Source: DATLSM01 sp049585815 (GTDB taxonomy: Bacteria > Actinomycetota > Thermoleophilia > Solirubrobacterales > 70-9). From it: DNA of 5,898 bases. The stretch lies in NCBI GenBank assembly GCA_049585815.1, contig JBAVAR010000168.1, forward strand, positions 1-5,898. The letters are read 5' to 3'. The stretch's first letter is position 1. Every line of letters starts with the position of its first letter. Positions 1-3,943 of the stretch are shown here, one piece after another. The translations under genes were made by a program, and so were the position numbers. The notes under the pieces were generated by a model. The model saw only the letters and a program-made list of their open reading frames with translations, did no database searches and was not told the DNA's origin.

Positions 1-173
1 ACGCCGGCGAGCGACCGCGCAACGCCAGCACGGGCAGGTGTCGTTGCGCGGTCGCCGCCAGAGGTGGGGGAGAGGGCATGGCCGAGCAGGACCCCGACGA
101 GCAGCGTCGCGATGCCGGCAAAGGTGAGACGTCGCCGGCCGAGCGCTGATCCTTCGGTTGGCGAGCGCGTCAC
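1..173 (-). CDS. Single-pass membrane protein, probable conjugation-locus component (partial, runs off left edge)
   Basis: Reading leftwards from a GTG at 173-171, 57 codons stay open to the window edge. The GTG shares four bases (GTGA) with the stop codon of the upstream pilin-like gene, so translation is probably coupled. The product starts with a short basic cytoplasmic stretch (about residues 1-17, ending GRRR), then one hydrophobic segment (about 18-35, FAGIATLLVGVLLGHAL), then a Ser/Thr/Ala/Gly/Arg-rich linker. This looks like a type II membrane protein whose bulk lies outside the cytoplasm; the C-terminal domain is not in the window. Small N-anchored proteins of this shape commonly follow the pilin-like gene in actinobacterial transfer regions, but I do not recognise the family, so a transfer role is inferred from position. 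The linker codons carry a perfect 14-bp inverted repeat (11-55). Confidence 0.72.
   Translation of the reverse strand, partial: MTRSPTEGSALGRRRLTFAGIATLLVGVLLGHALSPTSGGDRATTPARAGVARSLAG
11..55. repeat. Perfect 14-bp inverted repeat inside a coding region
   Basis: The arm GCGACCGCGCAACG (11-24) is the exact reverse complement of CGTTGCGCGGTCGC (42-55), with a 17-nt loop. It would form a very GC-rich hairpin in either strand. It lies in the linker-coding part of the truncated membrane protein gene, so it is not an ordinary intergenic terminator, and no T-tract follows on either strand. It could be an RNA processing or attenuation element, a protein binding site, or a by-product of Arg/Ala/Thr codon use. 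Confidence 0.6.
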
Positions 174-490
174 CTGACCGCCTGCCCGGAGGTGTAGAAG
201 AAGTTGATCAGGGCCGCCCCGGCGCCGACGACGAAGGCGGCGATCAGCGAGTAGAGAACCTTCTGCTTGCCGTCAGAGGCGTGGCTGAAGTTGTTGGATT
301 TGCTGCCGAGCGCCCACTGTGCGGCGCCGATCAGCAGTCCGGCGGCGCAGCCGAGCAGGACCACGGCGGCGAGCCAGTTGACGAGTTTTTCCAGCGCCGG
401 CGTCCCAGGCCCCCCGCTCGGGTTCGGTTTGATGCTGACGGCGGCGCTCTCAACGGCGAGCTGGAACTTGACGAAGACTGCGAGGGCCAC
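170..490 (-). CDS. Two-helix integral membrane protein, pilin-like (TrbC/VirB2 or DUF6112 style) of a conjugation locus
   Basis: This 106-residue protein has an amphipathic N-terminal stretch, a Pro/Gly-rich linker (about 21-31, PNPSGGPGTP), a first membrane helix (about 36-60), a short polar loop holding KSNN and DGKQ (about 63-76), and a second membrane helix (about 78-98) ending NFFYTSG. Two helices joined by a small polar loop, preceded by a short exported segment, is the layout of VirB2/TrbC-type pilin subunits and of the related small integral membrane proteins in actinobacterial conjugative elements. Such proteins sit in the cytoplasmic membrane as part of, or as substrate of, the type IV secretion channel. 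The start is the GTG at 490-488: AAAGGAG at 503-497 lies 6 nt upstream, and no better start exists. Its stop overlaps the next gene by GTGA. The general class is fairly secure; the exact family and the pilin role are inferred. Confidence 0.75.
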   Translation of the reverse strand: MALAVFVKFQLAVESAAVSIKPNPSGGPGTPALEKLVNWLAAVVLLGCAAGLLIGAAQWALGSKSNNFSHASDGKQKVLYSLIAAFVVGAGAALINFFYTSGQAVR

Positions 491-496
491 GATGGA

Positions 497-503
497 CTCC
501 TTT
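497..503 (-). promoter_or_regulatory. Ribosome binding site of the pilin-like gene
   Basis: AAAGGAG on the minus strand lies 6 nt before the GTG at 490 and decides that non-ATG start. The 7-bp hairpin at 509-526 ends only 5 nt upstream of it, so folding of the leader could affect ribosome access. Confidence 0.75.
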
Positions 504-508
504 GGCTA

Positions 509-567
509 GAAGTGCCTCTGCACTTCCGCTGTCCAATGGGAGGCCCATTTGCATCGGCCGCGGGCCG
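509..567 (-). promoter_or_regulatory. Structured leader: three consecutive small hairpins upstream of the pilin-like gene
   Basis: Three perfect inverted repeats follow each other in the leader of the minus-strand transfer genes. They are GAAGTGC/GCACTTC with a 4-nt loop (509-526), AATGGG/CCCATT with a 3-nt loop (535-549), and CGGCC/GGCCG with a 3-nt loop (555-567). None is followed by a T-run, so they do not look like a finished terminator. They may control translation, stabilise the mRNA or bind a regulator. I saw no convincing -35/-10 pair for the minus-strand genes in 568-658. Confidence 0.5.
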
Positions 568-615
568 CCGGGCGCGGCGTTGCCGAGGCCAAGCCAGAAC
601 CGGTTAGGGTGGCCG

Positions 616-640
616 TTGACGCTCAGAATTCGAACGTCAA
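616..640. repeat. Inverted repeat TTGACG-13 nt-CGTCAA in the divergent intergenic region
   Basis: TTGACG (616-621) and its exact reverse complement CGTCAA (635-640) flank 13 nt that contain GAATTCGAA. The element lies between the divergently read pilin-like gene and the 77-residue gene, just before the latter's ribosome binding site. It is a plausible dyad operator for a regulator of one or both directions. The TTGACG half-sites resemble -35 boxes, but neither has a good -10 box at 16-18 nt. Confidence 0.4.
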
Positions 641-646
641 TCTGAC

Positions 647-652
647 AGGAGG
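647..652 (+). promoter_or_regulatory. Ribosome binding site deciding the GTG start at 659
   Basis: AGGAGG, a full Shine-Dalgarno match, lies 6 nt upstream of the GTG at 659-661. It is the main evidence that this small plus-strand reading frame is a real gene and starts there. Confidence 0.8.
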
Positions 653-658
653 TCGGCA

Positions 659-892
659 GTGCCAGCTGAAGAGATAAACGTTTCGGAGCTAATCGCACTG
701 GCGGACGACGACCCGCGGTGGAACCTTCCGGCCGTCGCGTTTCTCCGCGATGGGTCGACCGTCAACCTCGGGCGATCGTTCCGCCAAGCCCACGACGAAG
801 TGAGGCAGGCAGGGGACAACGACATGTACCTAGATAACCCCCGCATCATGGCGAACGACCTGCGCAATCTCGGCATTCTAACCCCCGACTGA
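659..892 (+). CDS. Small acidic protein of unknown function (77 aa)
   Basis: I do not recognise this protein. It is strongly acidic near the N-terminus (EE, then DDDPRW at about 16-21), has a central stretch with basic residues (about 39-49, GRSFRQAHDEV), and ends in a segment with several Asn and Asp residues and ILTPD. It contains no Cys, no membrane helix and no signal peptide, so it should be a soluble cytoplasmic protein. The full AGGAGG site makes the GTG start convincing. It is the only plus-strand gene in the window. It is transcribed divergently from the transfer genes and convergently towards the HEAT-repeat gene, and shares the structured intergenic region with the pilin-like gene. 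Small acidic single genes in mobile islands are often regulators, antitoxins or anti-defence factors, but nothing in the sequence picks one of these. Confidence 0.75.
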   Translation: MPAEEINVSELIALADDDPRWNLPAVAFLRDGSTVNLGRSFRQAHDEVRQAGDNDMYLDNPRIMANDLRNLGILTPD

Positions 893-1056
893 GCTTAGAT
901 CGTCGTGATCGGGTTCACCGTGGAGACTAATGAGGTCGAGGGCCTGAGCACCGACCAGCGTTCGAGTTCGTCGCGGACTCCGCGCGCTCTCGGCGCAAAA
1001 GCGCACCGCCTCCCATTCCATCGCGACAATCCCAATGGTTGCCGGCGTGGCGGGGC
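893..1056. other. Convergent intergenic region, no clear terminator
   Basis: These 164 nt separate the 3' ends of the plus-strand 77-residue gene and the minus-strand HEAT gene. I see only weak dyads: CGCGG/CCGCG with a 3-nt loop (972-984) and GCGC-AAAA-GCGC (993-1004). Neither has a T-tract on either strand. One of them might serve as a weak bidirectional terminator. No further gene is supported here. Confidence 0.5.
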
Positions 1057-1530
1057 CTACGTATCCAGGCTGTCGGGCATCGAGGTGCGATCCAGCGCCT
1101 TCGAGGCGGCGAGGCGGATCGACTCGTCGGGGTCCTCGTGCTGAAGCACCTCGAGCCGGTTGCGAAGCTGCGCCCCCGCTGCCTCTGACATCGAATCAAG
1201 CGCACAGCGACGCACCCCGTCGTCGGGATCCTCGAGCAGTTGCTCCACGATCCCCGCGGCATCTCGGCCCCGGAGGTTGGCGACGCCGGCCGCCGCCGCC
1301 ACCCGAACCGTCACGTCTTCGTTGTGCGCGGCGGCCTCAAGCACGGAGATGGCGCCGTCATCCTCGATGAGGCTGGCGATATAGGTCGCCTTCGAGGCGA
1401 GCATCGCATCCGAGCCATCGGCGATCTCCCGCAGATGAGGGAAGGCATCCGGCCCCAGCTTCGCAGCGCTCTCGTAGTCCGGCTCCTCGGGAGCGACCAC
1501 TTGGATGACGTCCTTGAAACCTATGCTCAT
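1057..1530 (-). CDS. HEAT-repeat protein (157 aa), last gene of the five-gene unit
   Basis: After a short N-terminal segment (about 1-20, containing PEEPD) the protein is a run of about four helical-pair repeats: roughly residues 22-55, 57-86, 88-120 and 121-148. Each has the HEAT signature of a hydrophobic helix A, an acidic turn (HNEDVTVR, EDPDDGVR, EDPDESIR) and an Ala-rich helix B (RVAAAAGVANL, RCALDSMSEA, RLAASKAL). Such proteins form a curved scaffold that binds other proteins; some bind nucleic acids or heme-type cofactors, but no such site is visible. There is no signal peptide or membrane helix. The ATG at 1530-1528 overlaps the protease stop (ATGA), and AGGAGGG lies 7 nt upstream inside the end of the protease gene, so expression should be tightly coupled. 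Its likely job is to bind or regulate the protease or membrane protein; that is inferred from the operon. Confidence 0.88.
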   Translation of the reverse strand: MSIGFKDVIQVVAPEEPDYESAAKLGPDAFPHLREIADGSDAMLASKATYIASLIEDDGAISVLEAAAHNEDVTVRVAAAAGVANLRGRDAAGIVEQLLEDPDDGVRRCALDSMSEAAGAQLRNRLEVLQHEDPDESIRLAASKALDRTSMPDSLDT

Positions 1531-2099
1531 GACGAAGCCCTCCTGATGCAGAACCGGCTGTTGTGCATCGTGCGAATCTGTTTGCTCGTCAACTCCGGCT
1601 CACCCTTGATTGTAGCCGTGCCCCGATTGGTCATCAGGTTCCGACTGTCGCCGACGTGCGCAAGCCCGAGGACGTGGCCCACCTCGTGGGCCAGCGTGAA
1701 GCGAGAGGCCCTGGAGGAGACGATGGCGCCCGGGAGATCGGCCGGGGAGGCGGCGCAGCCGTTCATCGGCGGGATCACCGTTCGCACGATGTAGATGACG
1801 ATGTCCCCCCACTGCGCCCCGCCACGGTGCTGGAAGAGAGCGTGCTGGTCGTCCGTGACTTCGCCGGCACGGCATTCTCCCACCCTGAAATCCTCCCAAG
1901 CGTGCCCATCGTGAGCCGCGATCCGCAGGTCCTCACGGGGACCTTCCTCGACGAGGATGTCCGCCCCCGAGTAGATGCGCCGCATGGCCACGAGCATCTC
2001 GTCGACGTCGACGAGCGGCGGGCTCAGCGTCTTGATCAGCAGGCGAACTCGGAGTTGCACTTGCTGATAGGTGGCAGAGGGGTCCGGTTCGGCGCTCAT
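1527..2099 (-). CDS. Matrixin-like zinc metalloprotease (metzincin, HEXXHXXGXXH), no signal peptide
   Basis: This 190-residue protein carries HEVGHVLGLAH at about 138-148: zinc ligands H138, H142 and H148, with catalytic base E139. Eight residues after the third His comes the Met-turn residue, M156 in NLMTN, the same spacing as in matrixins (peptidase family M10). The preceding strand (about 98-107, GDIVIYIVR) and the closing helix LTSKQIRTMH (about 170-179) also fit that fold. The gene is expected to make a peptide-bond hydrolase. Unlike most family members it has no signal peptide, no recognisable Cys-switch propeptide and no membrane segment; residues 1-90 are a polar alpha/beta region I do not recognise. 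The start is the ATG at 2099-2097, which overlaps the membrane protein stop as ATGA. A longer in-frame reading to 2579 exists, but it only shadows the membrane and RES genes. The protease call is strong; substrate and location are unknown. Confidence 0.87.
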   Translation of the reverse strand: MSAEPDPSATYQQVQLRVRLLIKTLSPPLVDVDEMLVAMRRIYSGADILVEEGPREDLRIAAHDGHAWEDFRVGECRAGEVTDDQHALFQHRGGAQWGDIVIYIVRTVIPPMNGCAASPADLPGAIVSSRASRFTLAHEVGHVLGLAHVGDSRNLMTNRGTATIKGEPELTSKQIRTMHNSRFCIRRASS

Positions 2100-2461
2100 T
2101 CCGTCGCCAGCGACACGATCAGGAGGACGACGCCGATCGCGAACGGAGCAAACGCGTACGCCGGGCTGAGGCGTTCGAGGAGCGCTTCGCTGCGTGAGGG
2201 CGCCGTCGCGCGGTCGGCGAAGGTGATGTCGTTCGGCTTCTTGAGGATCAGGGCGCCGGCCAAGACCATGCCGACCACGAAGATGAGGAGGCCGGCCGAC
2301 GTCGTCTTGACCGTGTAGCCATCGCCTTCCACCGATATCGCAGTAGGGCTTCCGAGTCCGATCACGGCTATCACGGCACCGGCAATAGCGATAGCGAAGG
2401 CCATGAACACAAACACCGCATACAAAACCGACTTGTTCTTTTCGTCCCCTGCGGAAGACAC
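2096..2461 (-). CDS. Three-helix membrane protein of unknown function (121 aa)
   Basis: The protein has a polar, Lys-rich N-terminus (1-10), a long first membrane helix (about 11-36), a short polar loop with several Gly and Thr (about 37-54, SVEGDGYTVKTTSAG), a second helix (about 55-73), a cytoplasmic-looking polar linker (about 74-98, with KK and several Arg/Glu), and a third helix (about 101-119). I do not recognise the family; similar small helix-loop-helix proteins occur beside bacterial conflict genes. The start is the GTG at 2461-2459, with only a weak AGG 6 nt upstream. It begins 44 nt after the RES toxin stop, with no terminator between them, and its stop overlaps the protease ATG. 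It may anchor the protease and HEAT protein at the membrane, or be the protease substrate. Both ideas are inferences from gene order. Confidence 0.82.
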   Translation of the reverse strand: MSSAGDEKNKSVLYAVFVFMAFAIAIAGAVIAVIGLGSPTAISVEGDGYTVKTTSAGLLIFVVGMVLAGALILKKPNDITFADRATAPSRSEALLERLSPAYAFAPFAIGVVLLIVSLATE

Positions 2462-2505
2462 GATTAACCTGCGGGATGCTAGGGCAAAACCGACACTTGA
2501 TGTGC

Positions 2506-3057
2506 CTATTGCTCTTTAGTACGTGGGTCGGCGGGGAGCGATTCCCAGGTTTGCTGCCCGACCAGCACCGGCTGCTCATCGTCGGGCAGGCGATCTTCGA
2601 AGACCGCTAGAGTTTCACCGAGGCCACCGGCGGCCGGGGCGATGACGCCGTGCAGGCCCAACTCGTACGCGGCCTGGCCGATGCGGTGACACGCTTCGTA
2701 GTCGCCGACCTCGCTGGTCAGCTTGGCGAGAGTCAGGCCGACTACATCGCGGTTCGCTGCCTCGCGCAGGTCGAGCACGCTCATGATCTCGACCTCACAA
2801 GTAACGAGGTGGCGAGGTCCGACCATGTGTGGCTGCATGCCCTCCACCGTCTCGACTAGGTGGCGGTATGCCTCGACGATCACCGAGTCGGTGGGTCGGC
2901 CCAGGTAGAGAACCGGGTAGGCACCATCCGGACCCCAGCGACCCCCGGAGCGGCTGCCACGAAGCGGTTCTTGTCGGGGGGAGACATGACGCTGAAAGCG
3001 ACCCGCGACAGTGGCCGTGCTCGCGCTCGACAGCGCGCGAGCGATGTCGCTCTCCAC
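2506..3057 (-). CDS. RES-domain toxin of an RES-Xre toxin-antitoxin pair
   Basis: The 183-residue protein shows the RES fold signature: a conserved Arg in FQRHV (R23), then a Gly/Ser/Arg loop and GGRWGPDG (about 38-45) with YPVLYLG (47-53, Y51), then E62 in VIVEAYRHL, then VTCEVEIMSVLDLR (about 85-98) and the C-terminal GVIAPAAGGLGETLAVFED (about 137-155). RES toxins act in the cytoplasm. Studied members destroy NAD+ (MbcT phosphorolyses it, other members hydrolyse it) or ADP-ribosylate phosphoribosyl pyrophosphate synthetase (ParT). The position where the family often has a PS motif reads PA (A142) here, which may alter activity or may be normal for this branch. The start is the GTG at 3057-3055, 2 nt after the antitoxin stop. 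Its AGGAG nearly touches the GTG, which is unusually close, so translation probably depends on ribosomes finishing the antitoxin. No earlier in-frame start exists before a stop. Confidence 0.92.
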   Translation of the reverse strand: MESDIARALSSASTATVAGRFQRHVSPRQEPLRGSRSGGRWGPDGAYPVLYLGRPTDSVIVEAYRHLVETVEGMQPHMVGPRHLVTCEVEIMSVLDLREAANRDVVGLTLAKLTSEVGDYEACHRIGQAAYELGLHGVIAPAAGGLGETLAVFEDRLPDDEQPVLVGQQTWESLPADPRTKEQ

Positions 3058-3070
3058 TCCTACATCGCTC
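3019..3070 (-). promoter_or_regulatory. Two competing hairpins over the toxin start site
   Basis: On the mRNA, GAGCGATGT (3070-3062) pairs perfectly with ACATCGCTC (3047-3039) over 9 bp. The 14-nt loop holds the toxin AGGAG and its GTG start. A second perfect 8-bp stem, GCTCGCGC (3042-3035) with GCGCGAGC (3026-3019) and an 8-nt loop, uses four of the same bases (3039-3042), so the two cannot both form in full. This arrangement could set the toxin-to-antitoxin ratio at translation. The pairing is seen directly; the regulation is inferred. Confidence 0.5.
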
Positions 3071-3416
3071 CGGCGCCGAGGCGCTCGACAGCAGCAAGCA
3101 CGCGCTCAAACTGGCCGGTGGCGAGCAGGTCAATCGGCTTCTCGCCGTCCAGGTCGCGGTTGCGGCCGTGGATCCAGATGTCGGCGCCCTCGGCGGTGTA
3201 GACGTCGCGCAGCCGCTCCAAGATGTAATGCAGCTCCAGTAGCCGGTCTTTCGCCTCGCCTTGGGGTCGATGGGCGCCGGCGGCCCAGTGCTGGACCTGG
3301 CGCACCTTGACGCCGGTGATCTTCGCCAGCTCAGCGTTGGTCAAGATGCCGCCTCGCAGATCGTCGACCAAGTGGGCGTAAAGACTGCTGGCTGGAGGTG
3401 CTTGCGTCGCCTGCAT
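3060..3416 (-). CDS. Xre/MbcA/ParS-type antitoxin with HTH and toxin-binding domain
   Basis: This 118-residue protein has an N-terminal helix-turn-helix (about 25-48, LTNAELAKITGVKVRQVQHW), followed by the antitoxin C-terminal toxin-binding domain (DUF2384-like). In that domain W81, N86, G91, P94 and the LLATGQFERV segment (about 97-106) match the family pattern of a conserved Trp, Asn, Gly, Pro and a final helix. It should neutralise the RES toxin by binding it and plugging its active site, and repress the shared promoter as a toxin-antitoxin complex. It lies directly upstream of the toxin with a 2-nt gap, the usual order for this family. The ATG at 3416-3414 has no Shine-Dalgarno sequence, and the -10 box ends only 9 nt upstream, so the message is probably leaderless. 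The family assignment is strong because toxin and antitoxin support each other. Confidence 0.92.
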   Translation of the reverse strand: MQATQAPPASSLYAHLVDDLRGGILTNAELAKITGVKVRQVQHWAAGAHRPQGEAKDRLLELHYILERLRDVYTAEGADIWIHGRNRDLDGEKPIDLLATGQFERVLAAVERLGAGAM

Positions 3417-3417
3417 G

Positions 3418-3447
3418 ACAGGTACATCATACAGGTAAACAGCAGGT
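3418..3447 (-). promoter_or_regulatory. Three ACCTG direct repeats, probable antitoxin operator
   Basis: On the minus strand ACCTG occurs three times: 3447-3443, 3436-3432 and 3423-3419. The last two belong to the longer repeat TACCTGT, spaced 13 nt start to start; the first lies 11 nt before the second. One copy abuts the -10 box upstream, one lies between the -10 box and the ATG, and one is in the spacer near the -35 box. Repeats across the promoter of an Xre-type antitoxin are the expected site for autorepression by the toxin-antitoxin complex. Confidence 0.55.
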
Positions 3448-3454
3448 TTGACAA
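3426..3454 (-). promoter_or_regulatory. Sigma70-like promoter of the toxin-antitoxin unit
   Basis: On the minus strand, TTGTCA (3454-3449, 5 of 6 to consensus) is followed after exactly 17 nt by TATGAT (3431-3426, 5 of 6). It is the best promoter in the window and lies in a locally AT-rich stretch. Transcription would begin close to 3419-3416, at or almost at the antitoxin ATG. It should drive the antitoxin and toxin and, for lack of a visible terminator, perhaps also the membrane protein, protease and HEAT genes. Confidence 0.72.
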
Positions 3455-3505
3455 CGCCCTAAACGACATCTAATACACCATTCCTCTCAAGCTGGCAAGG
3501 GCCCG

Positions 3506-3907
3506 CTATCTGACTTCGCAGGAAGCGACAACGACGAAATCGGCGCGTGCAGCTCCGCCCATGTCGGAACTGGCGGTGACTCGCCATTCACGCTTGAACG
3601 GAGCGGAAGCCACCAGCTGGAAGTGGCCGACGATCGCCGTAATGCTGCCGTGGTGCCACCGCAGTCCGCCGGAGATCAGTCGCTCGTTTTGTTTGCAGTT
3701 GGCGTGGCCGTGGGCGTAGTTGAACTGCCCATCGTTTGCGGTCGTGTCGGTGTCGACGATCTTTCCGAAGCGGTACTTGATCTTGCCGTCGTGGGCGGAC
3801 CGAGCTGCAGCTTGCCCTGACTGCGCGAGCGCACTTCCACCCAGCATGAGCATCACGATTGCGGCCACGACCACGACGGCCGAGCGGCGGCTGAGCTTGA
3901 TCTTCAT
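3506..3907 (-). CDS. Small exported protein with Cys-GG-Trp-Cys pattern (133 aa)
   Basis: A Sec signal peptide is clear: KIKLSRR, a hydrophobic core (about 9-24), and a likely cut after ALA at residue 28. The mature part of about 105 residues has two cysteines, C71 in NCKQNERLISGG and C130 near the end in VVVASCEVR, with W84 and W108 between. A Cys, then a GG turn, a Trp near RVTASS and a final hydrophobic strand ending in Cys is a pattern I associate with small exported beta-sandwich proteins of actinobacteria. The two Cys probably form a disulfide outside the cell. No catalytic motif is visible and the function is unknown. The start is the ATG at 3907-3905, with AAGGAGG (3921-3915) 7 nt upstream. 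It follows the large exported protein by 36 nt without a visible terminator, so the two are likely co-expressed. Confidence 0.85.
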   Translation of the reverse strand: MKIKLSRRSAVVVVAAIVMLMLGGSALAQSGQAAARSAHDGKIKYRFGKIVDTDTTANDGQFNYAHGHANCKQNERLISGGLRWHHGSITAIVGHFQLVASAPFKREWRVTASSDMGGAARADFVVVASCEVR

Positions 3908-3943
3908 GGCGTGTCCTCCTTGTTCGATCCGAGCATGTGGTGA

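Noticed and set aside
158..607. Plus-strand open frame of 149 codons over the pilin-like gene
   Set aside because: It overlaps a minus-strand gene with two clear membrane helices and a good ribosome binding site, and its own product is charged low-complexity sequence.
616..644. TTGACG at 616 as the -35 box of the 77-residue gene
   Set aside because: The hexamer 17 nt downstream (AATCTG) is a poor -10 box, and the resulting start would fall on the ribosome binding site.
972..1004. Small dyads as a bidirectional terminator between the convergent genes
   Set aside because: The stems are only 4-5 bp and there is no T-tract on either strand, so a terminator cannot be supported.
1563..2318. Plus-strand open frame of 251 codons opposite the protease and membrane protein genes
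   Set aside because: It is the antisense shadow of genes with clear domains, its product shows no domain, and I found no good ribosome binding site.
2462..2505. Possible internal promoter (TAGCAT) between the RES gene and the membrane protein gene
   Set aside because: TAGCAT fits a loose -10 pattern, but no -35 box lies 16-18 nt upstream, so it is too weak to report as a promoter. It remains the place to test whether the five genes share one transcript.
2100..2579. Long N-terminal extension of the metalloprotease frame starting near 2579
   Set aside because: It lies out of frame over the membrane protein and RES genes, is rich in Arg, Cys and Pro with no domain, and the ATG at 2099 has an ATGA overlap with the upstream gene. 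The shorter start is far better supported.
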